NCBI RefSeq assembly: GCF_028994775.1
Contig: NZ_JAJQMN010000006.1
Location: 186,001-250,000 of the forward strand
Direction: 5' to 3'
Length of the DNA: 64,000 bases
Origin: Promicromonospora iranensis
GTDB taxonomy: Bacteria; Actinomycetota; Actinomycetes; Actinomycetales; Cellulomonadaceae
Below are positions 41,364 through 51,600 of the stretch, piece by piece. Numbering within the stretch: the stretch's first letter is position 1; each line of letters begins with the position of its first letter. The notes beneath the pieces are model-generated. The model did no database searches. It was not told the DNA's origin and worked only from the letters and a program-made list of their open reading frames with translations. Position numbers and translations under genes: made by a program.

Positions 41364-42040
41364 CGGAAGCCCGCCAGCACGCCCGGTGCCTCGTCCGCAG
41401 GCAGCAGCACGGCGCCGTCGTCGGACAGGTACAGCGCGCTCGCGCCCGTGTCCGCGAGGAGCCGGTCGTCGTGGGTGGCGAACAGGACGGCGGTGCCGGC
41501 GTCCGCCTCGGCCCGCAGCATGCCGGAGAGCCGGCCCCGCATGGCGGTGTCCAGGCGCTGCTCGGGCTCGTCGAGCACGAGCAGGTCCCGTGGCCGCACC
41601 AGGGCGCTCGCCAGGAGAAAGCGGCGGCGCTGCCCGGACGACAGGGTGTGCGGCATGGCGCCGCCGTGCCCGGTGATGCCCACGTGGTCGAGCACCTGGT
41701 CGGTGACCGCTCCGGCGTCGGGCACGCCGTGCCCGCGCGCGGTGAGCACGAGATGCTCGCGGACGGTCACGCCGGGGAAGAACGCGTCGTCGTCCAGCAC
41801 ACCCGCGACGCGGGCGCGGAAGTGCCGCTCCCGCTCGTCCACGGCACGGCCGAACGCTCGGACCGTCCCGGACAGCGGGTCCTGCAGGCCGAGCACCGTG
41901 CGCAGCAGGGTGGACTTGCCGGTGCCGTTGGTGCCGATCACGGCGACGACGTCCCCGGGTGCCAGCGTGAGCGATACCGGCGGACAGACGGCGTTGCCGC
42001 CGTACCCGACCGACAGGTCGGACAGTTCAAGGAGCGTCAT
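41360..42040 (-). CDS. ABC transporter ATP-binding protein
   Basis: A 226-residue ATPase. Walker A is IGTNGTGKSTLL (about residues 36-47), the signature is LSSGQRRRFLL (second Gly replaced by Ser), Walker B is LLVLDEPEQRLD, and the switch His is in FATHDD. The Q-loop region contains the unusual DDDAFFPGVTVREHL. The ATG at 42040 has GAGGTGG upstream; longer in-frame starts add non-conserved sequence. It is coupled to the membrane protein at 39822-41363. Confidence 0.9.
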   Translation of the reverse strand: MTLLELSDLSVGYGGNAVCPPVSLTLAPGDVVAVIGTNGTGKSTLLRTVLGLQDPLSGTVRAFGRAVDERERHFRARVAGVLDDDAFFPGVTVREHLVLTARGHGVPDAGAVTDQVLDHVGITGHGGAMPHTLSSGQRRRFLLASALVRPRDLLVLDEPEQRLDTAMRGRLSGMLRAEADAGTAVLFATHDDRLLADTGASALYLSDDGAVLLPADEAPGVLAGFR

Positions 42041-42194
42041 GCCCACCTCAACGCACGAACGGGGTCTCGTTCTCCCGGGTAGGTGCGAGTTGTGTCCGCC
42101 GGACCACATCCGCATCTCGACCACGATCGGAGCTTCCGATGACTCGACAGTGGTTCGTCGGAGCATCGCGTGGTGCCGACAGCGGCTTCCGGCT

Positions 42195-42875
42195 TCACGA
42201 GGGACATTCCTCCTCCGGCATCTCAGGACCGCACATGCCCATGTCCCACGCGGCCTGCAGGACGAACTTCTCGCCCTCCGGCGTCTCGTAGTGGAAACGG
42301 AGGTCGCGCACCATCACTCCACCGCCGTCCGTGGTCAGCGTGACGTAGAGCTCGTCGACCGGATCCGTCCGATGGCCGAACCGGGCACACGGGATCGTCG
42401 CCTCGTATCCCACGATCCCCTCGCGAGCTTCCAGGAGGCCGACCTCCCCCCACGAGTCCGGAGAATGCGGGTCCAAGGGCGTGCCGATAATCGCCGGAGA
42501 AGGCGCGAACGCCCCGCCGTCGAAGGTGACCACGTACGCCTCGACCGACGTCGGCTCGAGCCCGGGGTCCGCCGCCCACGTCACGTCGGTGATCGTCAGC
42601 GGCCCTTCACCCGTCGTGACGCATGGCGTGTACTGCCCGAACGACGCGGTCCACGGCTGACCCGGACGGACTCCGTCCGGGATGTCCAGGTTGCTGCCGC
42701 CGCCCCCGGCCAGCACGCGCAGCGGATGCTTCCGGTCGTCGCCGTGCACGACCGGCTCGCTCGGCCCGCAGCCGGCGACCGCGACGGCCACGACGCCGAT
42801 CACCGCCGCCACGCCCGCCGCGCCATGTCTCTTGCGGGGAATCGCTCTCGGCCCCGTCACCGCACGCCTCGTCAC
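42195..42875 (-). CDS. hypothetical lipoprotein
   Basis: A 226-residue protein with basic N-terminus, hydrophobic segment and lipobox (AVAGC). The mature part is beta-rich, with two conserved-looking Cys residues (YTPCVTTGEG; TIPCARFG) and two near the C-terminus (MCGPEMPEEECPS). I do not recognise the family. The GTG lies 13 bases after the ribF stop, so it may be read through from ribF. The next gap (42041-42194) shows no gene. Confidence 0.65.
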   Translation of the reverse strand: MTRRAVTGPRAIPRKRHGAAGVAAVIGVVAVAVAGCGPSEPVVHGDDRKHPLRVLAGGGGSNLDIPDGVRPGQPWTASFGQYTPCVTTGEGPLTITDVTWAADPGLEPTSVEAYVVTFDGGAFAPSPAIIGTPLDPHSPDSWGEVGLLEAREGIVGYEATIPCARFGHRTDPVDELYVTLTTDGGGVMVRDLRFHYETPEGEKFVLQAAWDMGMCGPEMPEEECPS

Positions 42876-42888
42876 CCGTCCGGGCCGC

Positions 42889-43911
42889 TCAGGCCCGCAG
42901 GATCTTCCGGGCGCGCGCCACGTCGTCGTTCATCTGGGCGATGAGCGGCTCCATGCCGTCGAACCGCAGCGTGGGCCGCAGGTGCGCCACGAACTCGAGC
43001 GCCACCGTCTGGTCGTACAGGTCGAGGTCGGTGCGGTCGAGCACGTACGCCTCGACGCGGCGTTCGACGCCGTCGAACGTGGGGTTGGTGCCGACGGAGA
43101 TCGCGGCGGGCAGGATCTCCTCCTGCCCCATCCCCGTGCCGGACACGGCGGCCCGGTCACCCTCCGGCCCGGCGAGGCTCGCGCAGGTGGCGGCCGTGCC
43201 GCGGCGCAGCCAGCCGGCGTAGACGCCGTCGGCGGGGACGAGCCCGGTGATGTCACCGAGGTTGGCGGTCGGGAAGCCCATCTCCCGGCCGCGGGCGTCG
43301 CCGTGCACCACCGTGCCGCGCACCAGGTGCGGCCGGCCCAGCACGTCGGCGGCCTGGTCGACGTCGCCCTCCGCGAGCAGCGCACGCACCGCCGTCGACG
43401 ACCAGCGCTGATGTCCGTCGCCCTCGGGCTGCGCGAAGTCGCCGACGTCGTCGATGGCGACCACCTCGAAGCCGTGCTGGCCGCCGAGCTCGACCATCGT
43501 GGCCAGCGTGCCGGCGTTCTGCTTGCCGAAGCGCACGTCGTGTCCCACCACCACCGTGCGGGCACCGAGGCCGTCCACCAGGTACCGGGAGACGAACTCC
43601 TCGGGCGTCTGGGCGGCGAAGTCCAGCGTGTAGTTCACGAGCAACGTCGCGTCCAGGCCAGTGCGCTCCATGAGCGCCAGGCGGTCCTCCAGGCCGGTGA
43701 TCAGCTCCGGGGCCGACTCAGGCCGGTGCACGGCCGACGGGTGCGGCTCGAACGTCACCGCGACAGCGCTGGCCGCGTCGCTCCGGGCGAGCCGAAGGAT
43801 GCGGTCGAGCACCGCCTGATGGCCGCGGTGGACGCCGTCGAAGTTGCCGATCGTCACTACTGATGGCCCGAATCCCGGGGGAACCTGTTCCAGGTCCGTC
43901 CACAGCTGCAC
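42889..43911 (-). CDS. ribF: bifunctional riboflavin kinase/FAD synthetase
   Basis: A 340-residue enzyme converting riboflavin to FMN and FMN to FAD. The N-terminal adenylyltransferase has TIGNFDGVHRGHQAVL and WSSTAVRALLAEGD; the C-terminal kinase has HGDARGREMGFPTANL and PTFDG. The GTG at 43911 has GAGGAG upstream. The truB-ribF order is standard for this cluster, with a 193-base gap (43912-44104) containing no gene. Confidence 0.95.
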   Translation of the reverse strand: MQLWTDLEQVPPGFGPSVVTIGNFDGVHRGHQAVLDRILRLARSDAASAVAVTFEPHPSAVHRPESAPELITGLEDRLALMERTGLDATLLVNYTLDFAAQTPEEFVSRYLVDGLGARTVVVGHDVRFGKQNAGTLATMVELGGQHGFEVVAIDDVGDFAQPEGDGHQRWSSTAVRALLAEGDVDQAADVLGRPHLVRGTVVHGDARGREMGFPTANLGDITGLVPADGVYAGWLRRGTAATCASLAGPEGDRAAVSGTGMGQEEILPAAISVGTNPTFDGVERRVEAYVLDRTDLDLYDQTVALEFVAHLRPTLRFDGMEPLIAQMNDDVARARKILRA

Positions 43912-44104
43912 GCGGGTTGCTCCTCATGAATCGGGTGGCGCTGGCGCGGGAGCCGCGCACGCCGCGACCCGCACCGATCGCCAAAAGCCTACGGCGTGTT
44001 TCGGAGGTCGTGTGCCCGCGTGGTCACGACGGACCGCCGACCACCGGTGGGGCGGTCGGTATGGGGGCCGCACCAGGGCTTGCTGCCCCGTACTCGCGCC
44101 CGGC

Positions 44105-45184
44105 TCAGCCGGCCGGCGCGAGCACCAGGACGGGCTTGGCGAGGTCCTCTCCCCGCCGTCGGGTGTCCTCGAGCAGCGCCACCAGCGTGCCCGACGGCGA
44201 CAGCGCCGCCACCACCTCGGGCCGCCCCGACGGCTCCACCCACTGGCCGTAACCGAGCGCGCGCACCTCCACCTCGTCGAGCTCACGCACCGGGAAGGTG
44301 CCCCGGGCGGCCTCGGCCATCGGCAGGGTGGCCAGCGTGCCGTCGGCGTCAGCCTGCGCCTCCAGCTGCTCGAGCGTGCGGGCACCGGCCAGGTCATAAC
44401 CGCCCACCCGGGTGCGGCGGAGCATCGTCAGGTGCCCGCCGGTTCCGAGGGCGGCACCCAGGTCGCGGGCCAGGGCGCGCACGTACGTCCCGGAGGAGAC
44501 GGTGACGCGTACGTCGACGTCGACCGCCGGCACGTCCCGGGTCGGGTGATCACCCGGTTCGGCGAGCGTGGGCGCGACTCCCGGTTCCGCGTCGGGATGC
44601 CCGCCGGCAGGGTCCTCGACGTAGGTGCCGGCCGGGTCGACGTCGGGCACGGCGGCAGTGGCCGTCCGCACGTCCAGGACGTCGAACCGGGACACGGTGA
44701 CGGGCCGCGCCTGTAGCGCGACCTCCTCCCCCGCCCGGACCCGCGCGTAGGCACGCTTGCCGTCCACCTTGATCGCGGACACCGACGTCGGCACCTGCAG
44801 GATGTCCCCCGTGAGGTCGGCGACGGCGGCGTCCAGCGCAGCCCGGTCGACCTGCTCGACGGTGCCGGGGCCGGCCACGGACATGACGTCGCCCTCGGCG
44901 TCGTCAGTGGTGGTGGTGATGCCCAGCCGGATCGTGGCGTCGTAGTCCTTGTCGGCGCCCACCACGTACGTGAGCAGGCGGGTCGCCTTGCCGATACCCA
45001 GCACGAGGACGCCGGTCGCCATGGGGTCGAGCGTTCCGGCATGGCCGACCTTGCGCGTCCCGGCCAGGCGCCGCATGCGCCCGACGACGTCGTGGCTGGT
45101 CCAGCCCTGCGGCTTGTCGACGACGACGAACCCGTCGGCGGCGGTCGGCCGGCGCACGGGCGCCTGAGGGGTCGGGGAGATCAT
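44105..45184 (-). CDS. truB: tRNA pseudouridine(55) synthase
   Basis: A 359-residue pseudouridine synthase making psi55 in the T-loop of tRNAs. The catalytic Asp53 lies in AGTLDPMATG; KVDGKRAYARVRAG and VSSGTYVRALARDLG are conserved. Between them an acidic Pro/Asp-rich insertion of about 45 residues (beginning near TATAAVPDVDPAG) is not part of the normal fold. The C-terminal extension is typical of actinobacterial TruB. Confidence 0.95.
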   Translation of the reverse strand: MISPTPQAPVRRPTAADGFVVVDKPQGWTSHDVVGRMRRLAGTRKVGHAGTLDPMATGVLVLGIGKATRLLTYVVGADKDYDATIRLGITTTTDDAEGDVMSVAGPGTVEQVDRAALDAAVADLTGDILQVPTSVSAIKVDGKRAYARVRAGEEVALQARPVTVSRFDVLDVRTATAAVPDVDPAGTYVEDPAGGHPDAEPGVAPTLAEPGDHPTRDVPAVDVDVRVTVSSGTYVRALARDLGAALGTGGHLTMLRRTRVGGYDLAGARTLEQLEAQADADGTLATLPMAEAARGTFPVRELDEVEVRALGYGQWVEPSGRPEVVAALSPSGTLVALLEDTRRRGEDLAKPVLVLAPAG

Positions 45185-45204
45185 GAGGTCCAGTCTCTCG
45201 CGGT

Positions 45205-45741
45205 TCAGCCGGTGCGCTCGGCGTCCAGCTCCGTCTTGGTCAGGACAGCACGGACCTCGAGGCCGATGTCGGCAAGGGGTGTGCTGCCCGCAGCACTCCG
45301 GTCGATCGCGCAGACCACGGTGTCCACGACGGCCCCGGCGGCACGCAGGGCACGCGTCGCGTCCCGGACGGCGCCGCCGGTCGTGATCACGTCCTCGATC
45401 AGTACCACCCTGCGGCCCTCGACGGGCGGACCCTCGGCGAGCTTCGACGTGCCGTACGCCTTGGCCTGCTTGCGCACGAACAGCGCGCCGGTGCCGGTCA
45501 GCCCGCTGAGCACCGTCACGATCGGCACGCCGCCGAGCTCGAGCCCGCCCAGCAGGTCGGCGCGCTCCGGTACGAGGGGCACCATCTGGCGCGCGACCCG
45601 GGCGAGCAACGCCGGATCGGTCTCGAAGAGGTACTTGTCGAAGTACTCCGACGCCGCCTGCCCTGACCGGAGCGTGAACGTCCCGGTCAGGCGGCAGGCG
45701 GCGTCGATGTCACGCGCGAGCGTGCGGTCGGAGGAGGTCAT
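45205..45741 (-). CDS. pyrE: orotate phosphoribosyltransferase
   Basis: A 178-residue type I phosphoribosyltransferase converting orotate and PRPP to OMP in pyrimidine synthesis. The PRPP motif is [14 protein letters not shown]; the loop [16 protein letters not shown] and the N-terminal DKYLFETDP are typical of PyrE. Its ATG overlaps the rbfA stop (ATGA) and it precedes truB, so a pyrimidine gene is embedded in the rbfA-truB-ribF translation operon. Confidence 0.9.
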   Translation of the reverse strand: MTSSDRTLARDIDAACRLTGTFTLRSGQAASEYFDKYLFETDPALLARVARQMVPLVPERADLLGGLELGGVPIVTVLSGLTGTGALFVRKQAKAYGTSKLAEGPPVEGRRVVLIEDVITTGGAVRDATRALRAAGAVVDTVVCAIDRSAAGSTPLADIGLEVRAVLTKTELDAERTG

Positions 45742-46178
45742 TCGACCTCGTCGTCGTCCTCGCGCGGCTTCTTGTAGGGGTCCTCGTCACCCGCGTACCG
45801 GGCACCGGCACGCAACGCCTCCAGCTCGGCGTCGCGCTTACGAGCCTCGATCAGGGCGGCGTCGAGGTTGGCGGCGGTGTCCGGGACGGAGTCCAGGTGG
45901 AACTCGAGCGTGGGCGTCAGCCGGATACCGGTCTGCTTGCCCACCTCCGAGCGGATCAGGCCGGTAGCGCTCTTCAGCGCCGCGGCCGTACCCTCCCGGT
46001 CCTCGTCCGAGCCGTAGACGGTGTAGAACACCGAGGCGTTCTGCAGGTCACCGGTCACCCGGACGTCCGTGACCGTCATGAAACCGAGCCGCGGATCCTT
46101 GATCCGTGTATCGATCATCTCCGCGACGATCACCTTGATGCGGTCGGCGAGCTTACGAGCCCGCGGATTGTCGACCAT
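45738..46178 (-). CDS. rbfA: ribosome-binding factor A
   Basis: A 146-residue KH-like protein required for late 30S maturation and 16S rRNA processing. The family pattern is visible: [40 protein letters not shown] and [14 protein letters not shown]. The C-terminus is acidic. The ATG at 46178 has AAAGGA seven bases upstream. It is separated from infB by a palindromic element. Confidence 0.95.
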   Translation of the reverse strand: MVDNPRARKLADRIKVIVAEMIDTRIKDPRLGFMTVTDVRVTGDLQNASVFYTVYGSDEDREGTAAALKSATGLIRSEVGKQTGIRLTPTLEFHLDSVPDTAANLDAALIEARKRDAELEALRAGARYAGDEDPYKKPREDDDEVE

Positions 46179-46195
46179 GAATAGTCCTTTCAGCG

Positions 46196-46253
46196 TGAGT
46201 GCGGGGCGTTCGCCCCGTCCGGACGAGCCGGCCGGGCGAACACCCCGCACTCA
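46196..46253 (-). repeat. 58-bp palindromic element between infB and rbfA (E3)
   Basis: Arms of 20 bases (46196-46215 and 46234-46253) differ at one position around an 18-base spacer. The mismatch (C opposite A) becomes G-U in minus-strand RNA, the transcribed direction. The minus-strand arm TGAGTGCGGGGTGTTCG shares about 15 of 19 positions with that of the element at 33417-33479. Confidence 0.85.
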
Positions 46254-46267
46254 ATGAGCCATCAGCG

Positions 46268-49200
46268 TCAGGCGCGCGGCTTCTCGCGCATCTCGAAGGT
46301 CTCGATGGTGTCGCCCTCGTTGACGTCGTTGAACGACCCGAGACCGATACCGCACTCGAAGCCCTCGCGGACCTCGGTGACGTCGTCCTTCTCACGACGC
46401 AGCGACTCGATGGTGAGGTTGTCGCCCACGACCGTGCCGTTGCGCAGCACACGCGCCTTGGAGTTGCGGCGGATGCTGCCCGAGCGGACCACGGAACCGG
46501 CGATGTTGCCGAACTTCGAGGAACGGAAGACCTGGCGGATCTCCGCGGTCCCGAGCTGGACCTCCTCGTACTCCGGCTTGAGCATGCCCTTGAGGGCCGC
46601 CTCGACGTCCTCGATCGCCTGGTAGATGACCGAGTAGAACTTGACGTCGACGCCTTCGCGCTCCGCCAGCTCCTCGACGCGCTCGCCGTACTTCACGTTG
46701 AAGCCGATGATCACGGCGCTGTCGACGGTCGCGAGGTTGACGTCGTTCTGCGTGATCGCACCCACACCACGGTGGATGACGCGCAGCTCGACCTCCTCGC
46801 CCACATCGATCTTGAGCAGCGCGTCCTCCAGTGCCTCGACGGCACCGGACACGTCGCCCTTGAGGATGAGGTTGAGGCTCTCGACCTTGCCCTTCTTGAG
46901 CTCGACGTCGAAGTCCTCGAGGCTGATCCGCTTGCGACGCTTGGCCAGCGTCGCCGCGCGCTCGGCCGCCTGGCGCTTCTCGGCGATCTGGCGAGCGGTC
47001 CGGTCGTCGGGCGCCACGAGGAACGTGTCGCCGGCGCCCGGGACGCTGGTCAGACCCAGCACCTGGACGGGGCGGGCCGGGGTGGCCGCCTCGACCGCGT
47101 TGCCGTGCTCGTCGAACATCGCACGGACCCGGCCGTAGGCCGTGCCCGCGACGATCGCGTCACCGACGTGCAGCGTGCCGGCCTGGACCAGCACCGTCGC
47201 CACCGGGCCGCGACCCTTGTCGAGGTTCGCCTCGATGGCCACACCGCGTGCGTCCTTGGTCGGGTTCGCCCGCAGGTCGAGCGACGCGTCCGCGGTCAGC
47301 AGGACGGCGTCGATCAGGCTGTCGATACCGATGCCCGGCTTCGCCGCGACGTCGACGAACATGGTGTCGCCGCCGTACTCCTCGGCCACCAGGTTGTACT
47401 CGGTGAGCTGCTGACGCACCTTCGCCGGGTTCGCACCCTCGACGTCGATCTTGTTGACCGCGACCACGATCGGCACACCTGCTGCCTGCGCGTGGTTCAC
47501 CGCCTCGACCGTCTGCGGCATCACGCCGTCGTCGGCCGCGACCACGAGGATCGCGATGTCGGTGACCTGTGCACCACGGGCACGCATGGCGGTGAACGCC
47601 TCGTGGCCCGGGGTGTCGATGAACGTGATGGCACGGTCGGTGCCCTCGTGCTCGTGCGTGATCTGGTACGCACCGATGTGCTGCGTGATCCCGCCGTGCT
47701 CGCCCGCCACGACGTCCGACTTGCGGATCGCGTCGAGCAGCTTGGTCTTACCGTGGTCGACGTGACCCATGACGGTCACGACCGGCGGACGGACGGCGAG
47801 GTCCTCGTCGGACTCGTCGGCCTCCTCGGCCTGCAGGTCGATGTCGAAGGCCCCGAGCAGCTCGCGGTCCTCCTCCTCGGCCGAGACCATCTCGATCTGG
47901 TAGCCGAGCTCGGTGGCCAGCGTGCCGAACGTGTCCTCGTCGAGCGACTGCGTGGCCGTGGCCATCTCGCCCAGGTGGAACAGCACGGTCACGAGCGCCG
48001 CGGGATTCGCGTCGATCTTGTCCGCGAAGTCGTTCAGCGACGCACCGTGGCGCAGCCGGACGACGGTGGTGCCGTTGCCGCGAGGGACCTGCACGCCACC
48101 GAGTGACGGGGCCTGCATCGCCTCGAACTCCTGGCGCTTCGCGCGCCTCGACTTACGCCCGCGGACCGGCTTGCCACCGGCGCGCCCGAAGGCACCCTGT
48201 GTCGCACCGCGACCACCGGCACCGCGACGCGGGCCACCGAAGCCGCCACCGCCACCGGGACGACCCGGTGCGCCTGCGCCGGCAGCGCCGCCACCGGCTC
48301 CGCCGGGACGGCCACCGCCGCCACCAGGGCGGCCACGACCGCCACCCGGAGCCGGGCGGTCGCCCGGACGCGGCATGGAGGTCTTGCCCGGCATCATGCC
48401 GGGGTTCGGGCGCGGACCGCCGCCACCGGTACCACCGGGACGAGGTGCCGAAGGACGGGGACCACCCGGACGGGGACCGCCGGAGCGCTCACCGCTGGGA
48501 GCCTCGGTGCGCTCGGGGCGCTGCCCCGGACGCGGCATGCCCTGGCTGGGCGCGAACGGGTTGTTGCCCGGACGCGGGTTGCCGCCGGCCGCAGGACGGT
48601 CGTTACCGCCGCTGCTCCCGGGGCCCGCTGCACCCGGGCGACCGCGGCCGCCACCGGGACGGGGCATGCCCTGGCTGGTCGCGAACGGGTTGTTGCCCGG
48701 ACGCGGGTTGCCGCCACCGGGACGGCCACCACGGCCGCCGTCACGGCCGCCGTCGCGACCCGGACGCGCGCTCGAGGGCGCGGCAGCCGGCTTCGGCGCA
48801 CCGGGCTTGGGCGCAGCTGCGGGCTTCGGCGCACCAGGCTTGGGACCCGCCGCGGGCCGGGCGGACGCCGCGGGCGCCGCCTGGGTCTCGTTGGCTGCCG
48901 GAGCCGGGGCGGGTGCCGCCGGCGCGGGGCTCGGAGCCGGAGTCGGGTTGGGAGCCGGGGCGGGCGCCGGGGTCGGCGTGGCCTCGGCCTGGGGCTTGCT
49001 CGGTGCCGGAGCGGGAGCCGGAGTCGGGGTCGACTCGGCAGGCTTCTGTGCCGCGGGCTTCGCGGCGGCCGGCTTGGGTGAGCTCGCAGCAGGCTTGGCG
49101 GTCTCGCCCTTGTCGGACGGGCCGCCACTGCCACCGGCGGGGAACTTGTCGCGCATGCGCCGCACGACGGGCGGCTCGAGCGTCGAAGACGCCGAGCGAA

Positions 49201-49291
49201 CGTATTCGCCTGCCGACTTCAGCTCGCCAAGCAGGGTCTTGCTTTCCACTCCGAGCTCTTTTGCGAGCTCGTAGACGCGGACTTTAGCCAC
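46268..49291 (-). CDS. infB: translation initiation factor IF-2
   Basis: A 1007-residue GTPase that brings initiator tRNA to the 30S subunit. An IF2_N domain ([20 protein letters not shown]) is followed by a long Ala/Pro then Gly/Pro/Arg-rich linker (about residues 60-385), a second IF2_N-like domain, then the G domain: [20 protein letters not shown]. Domains III-IV complete the protein. The GTG at 49291 has AGGAGAG just upstream. The linker contains a duplicated 18-residue segment with a 43-residue period. Confidence 0.97.
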   Translation of the reverse strand: MAKVRVYELAKELGVESKTLLGELKSAGEYVRSASSTLEPPVVRRMRDKFPAGGSGGPSDKGETAKPAASSPKPAAAKPAAQKPAESTPTPAPAPAPSKPQAEATPTPAPAPAPNPTPAPSPAPAAPAPAPAANETQAAPAASARPAAGPKPGAPKPAAAPKPGAPKPAAAPSSARPGRDGGRDGGRGGRPGGGNPRPGNNPFATSQGMPRPGGGRGRPGAAGPGSSGGNDRPAAGGNPRPGNNPFAPSQGMPRPGQRPERTEAPSGERSGGPRPGGPRPSAPRPGGTGGGGPRPNPGMMPGKTSMPRPGDRPAPGGGRGRPGGGGGRPGGAGGGAAGAGAPGRPGGGGGFGGPRRGAGGRGATQGAFGRAGGKPVRGRKSRRAKRQEFEAMQAPSLGGVQVPRGNGTTVVRLRHGASLNDFADKIDANPAALVTVLFHLGEMATATQSLDEDTFGTLATELGYQIEMVSAEEEDRELLGAFDIDLQAEEADESDEDLAVRPPVVTVMGHVDHGKTKLLDAIRKSDVVAGEHGGITQHIGAYQITHEHEGTDRAITFIDTPGHEAFTAMRARGAQVTDIAILVVAADDGVMPQTVEAVNHAQAAGVPIVVAVNKIDVEGANPAKVRQQLTEYNLVAEEYGGDTMFVDVAAKPGIGIDSLIDAVLLTADASLDLRANPTKDARGVAIEANLDKGRGPVATVLVQAGTLHVGDAIVAGTAYGRVRAMFDEHGNAVEAATPARPVQVLGLTSVPGAGDTFLVAPDDRTARQIAEKRQAAERAATLAKRRKRISLEDFDVELKKGKVESLNLILKGDVSGAVEALEDALLKIDVGEEVELRVIHRGVGAITQNDVNLATVDSAVIIGFNVKYGERVEELAEREGVDVKFYSVIYQAIEDVEAALKGMLKPEYEEVQLGTAEIRQVFRSSKFGNIAGSVVRSGSIRRNSKARVLRNGTVVGDNLTIESLRREKDDVTEVREGFECGIGLGSFNDVNEGDTIETFEMREKPRA
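48534..48716. repeat. 129-bp-spaced direct repeat in infB linker
   Basis: A segment of about 53 bases beginning at 48534 recurs at 48663 with one or two changes, exactly 129 bases (43 codons) apart. Both copies encode [12 protein letters not shown](T/P)SQGMP. Confidence 0.8.
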
Positions 49292-49468
49292 AACTCTCCT
49301 GTCTCGGTCCATCCCAAGACAGGGAGGACCACCGTTAGTACTGAGTACTCATCGCTGGGGGCTCATCGGGTGCCCATCGGCGTCTGACCCGCTTCCTTGT
49401 CGACGAATCGCATAATTCGGCCCGACGCACGGTTGCGTCCGGTCGGAACAGTCCTGCGGTTGCTGCAC

Positions 49469-49816
49469 TCACTGGCCGAGGTGTGCTCGTACCTCACCGA
49501 GGTCGAGAGGCCCGTCCACACGCAGTGCGCGTGGTACGGCCCTGCGACGCTCAGCGAGCTCCAGGCACCGCGGCTCCGGATGAACCCAGGCACCGCGACC
49601 CGGCAGGCAGGCCCGGACGTCGACCACGATGTGCCGCGAACCTGCCACGGCGTCACCATGCATCGAGTCGTCCAGCACCAGACGCAGGAGTGCAGACCGC
49701 TGGTCACGCCCCCGGCATCCGACACATGTGCGTACCGGACCCTTGACGGGCGGAACGGGGTATGTCGAAGGACGGGTATGTGGCCCAGACTCGGACAGTC
49801 TACCGTGCCGACCCAC
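49469..49816 (-). CDS. ylxR: YlxR-family (DUF448) RNA-binding protein, possibly frameshifted at its 3' end
   Basis: A 115-residue protein containing the whole YlxR fold: [49 protein letters not shown] and a final [12 protein letters not shown]. YlxR is a small, probably nucleic-acid-binding protein always found between nusA and infB. The GTG at 49816 is six bases after the nusA stop; there is no Shine-Dalgarno and the fold begins only near residue 27, so the start is uncertain. The overlapping -1/+1 frame stays open past the stop at 49469 to 49363 and may be the original C-terminus. Confidence 0.82.
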   Translation of the reverse strand: MGRHGRLSESGPHTRPSTYPVPPVKGPVRTCVGCRGRDQRSALLRLVLDDSMHGDAVAGSRHIVVDVRACLPGRGAWVHPEPRCLELAERRRAVPRALRVDGPLDLGEVRAHLGQ

Positions 49817-49822
49817 CGGGCG

Positions 49823-50872
49823 TTACCGGCCGCCCGGCGCGTCGGCAGCCGCGCCACCTGCGTCGGCGTCGGCGGCCTCGTCAGAACGGATGTCGATGCG
49901 CCAGCCCGTCAGCTTCGCGGCGAGACGGGCGTTCTGCCCCTCCTTGCCGATCGCGAGGGACAGCTGGTAGTCCGGCACGACGGCACGCGCGGCGCGCGCA
50001 TCGGCGTCGACCACTGTGACCGACGACACACGGGCGGGCGACAGAGCGCTCGCCACGAAGGCCGCCGGATCGTCGCTGTGGTCGACGATGTCGATCTTCT
50101 CACCGTGCAGCTCGGCCATCACCGCACGGACCCGGGCACCCATCGGGCCGATGCAGGCGCCCTTGGCGTTGAGCCCGGCCACCCGCGTACGGACGGCCAT
50201 CTTGGTGCGGTGGCCCGCCTCGCGGGCGATGGCGGTGATCTCCACCGAGCCGTCGGCGATCTCCGGGACCTCGAGCTCGAAGAGCTTCCGCACGAGGTTC
50301 GGGTGCGTGCGGCTCAACGTGATCTGGGGGCCCTTCATTCCGCGGCTGACCTCGACCACGTAGGCGCGCAGGCGCTCGCCGTGCACGTACTCCTCGGTCG
50401 GCACCTGCTCGTGCGGCGGCAGGATCGCCTCGGTGCCGCCCACGTCCACCAGCACCATGCGCGGGTCGCGGCCCTGCTGGATGACACCGGCCAGGACCTC
50501 GCCCTCCTTGCCGCGGAAGGTGCCCAGCACCTGGTCGTCCTCCGCGTCCCGCAGCCGCTGCACGATCACCTGGCGGGCCGTCGCGGTGGCGATGCGGCCG
50601 AAGTCCTGCGGGGTGTCGTCGAACTCGGGCCCGTACTCCACGGTGGGGCGCGCGTCGGGGTCCTCCGGGTCGACCGGCACGGGCAGCTCCTCACGGGCCC
50701 AGACCGTCACGTGGCCCGAGGCGCGGTCCACCTCGACGCGGGCGCGGTTGTACGCGTCCGGGGTCCGGTGGTAGGCCGAGAGGAGCGCCTGCTCGATGGC
50801 CGCGACGAGGATGTCCAGGCTGAGGTCCCTCTCGCGCTCCAGCATCCGCAGGGTCGTCATGTCGATGTCCAT
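49823..50872 (-). CDS. nusA: transcription termination/antitermination protein NusA
   Basis: A 349-residue RNA polymerase-binding factor. The N-terminal domain ([20 protein letters not shown]) is followed by S1, then KH1 ([20 protein letters not shown]) and KH2 ([20 protein letters not shown]). It lacks the acidic C-terminal repeats of E. coli NusA, as is usual in actinobacteria. GAGGAAGG precedes the ATG at 50872, one base after the rimP stop. Confidence 0.97.
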   Translation of the reverse strand: MDIDMTTLRMLERERDLSLDILVAAIEQALLSAYHRTPDAYNRARVEVDRASGHVTVWAREELPVPVDPEDPDARPTVEYGPEFDDTPQDFGRIATATARQVIVQRLRDAEDDQVLGTFRGKEGEVLAGVIQQGRDPRMVLVDVGGTEAILPPHEQVPTEEYVHGERLRAYVVEVSRGMKGPQITLSRTHPNLVRKLFELEVPEIADGSVEITAIAREAGHRTKMAVRTRVAGLNAKGACIGPMGARVRAVMAELHGEKIDIVDHSDDPAAFVASALSPARVSSVTVVDADARAARAVVPDYQLSLAIGKEGQNARLAAKLTGWRIDIRSDEAADADAGGAAADAPGGR

Positions 50873-50873
50873 G

Positions 50874-51464
50874 TCAGCCTTCCTCGTTGCGGCCGGGGTG
50901 ACCCTCGGTCGCGTTGTCCGAACCTGCACCGTCCGAGTCGTCGTCGGTGTCTTCACCTGCACTCTCGCCCAGTTCCGATGCCTCGGCATCCTGGACCTCG
51001 TCGAGCTTCTTGAGCTCGACCTCCACCTTGCCGCGGCGCACGTCACCCAGCGGGATCCGGCGGTCGCCGTCGAGCACGAGCACGTCACCGCCGTCCGTGA
51101 GCACGTCCGTCAACCGGCCCTCGACGCGGCTGCCGTCCATCATCTTCAGCGTGACCAGCCGGGTCCGGGCACGCTTGAAGTGCCGCAGCTCGGTCAGCGG
51201 CCGGGAGGTCCCCGGCGTCGAGATCTCGAGCGTGTAGGCGCCGGCGACGACGTCGTCGGCGTCGAGCGCCGCGGAGATCGCGCGGGACGCGTCTCCGAGC
51301 GAGTCGGAGTCCAGGCTGCCCAGGGCGTCCTCCGGCAGGTCGATGGTGATCCGCACCACCGACTTACTGCCCGCCTGGGAGACGCTTACCGCCTCGAGGT
51401 CCAGCCCTGCGGCCTCGATCACCGGGGCTACCACCTTGCGGACCGCATCCGCCTGCTGTGTCAT
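50874..51464 (-). CDS. rimP: ribosome maturation factor RimP
   Basis: A 196-residue protein needed for 30S maturation, first gene of the rimP-nusA-ylxR-infB transcript. The family motifs are [38 protein letters not shown] and the C-terminal Sm-like domain. A long acidic tail ([12 protein letters not shown]) follows. GGGAGG precedes the ATG. The leader (51465-51592) has a GC stem and a TTGACG -35 candidate at 51553-51558. Confidence 0.95.
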   Translation of the reverse strand: MTQQADAVRKVVAPVIEAAGLDLEAVSVSQAGSKSVVRITIDLPEDALGSLDSDSLGDASRAISAALDADDVVAGAYTLEISTPGTSRPLTELRHFKRARTRLVTLKMMDGSRVEGRLTDVLTDGGDVLVLDGDRRIPLGDVRRGKVEVELKKLDEVQDAEASELGESAGEDTDDDSDGAGSDNATEGHPGRNEEG

Positions 51465-51600
51465 CGACTGCCTCCCGTCGGCTCCCCCACGTGCGCGGGG
51501 GCACGGTTCGAGCCGGAACGGTTCGACCGATGTGCTGTTGTTGTCTGCGTCAAGCGTAACGAAGCGCCAGGCCTCGGCACTTCGCGTAGAACGTGATGTC

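Noticed and set aside
43912-44104. FMN riboswitch or small gene between truB and ribF
   Set aside because: The gap lacks the conserved RFN elements and no protein-like frame with a ribosome site was seen.
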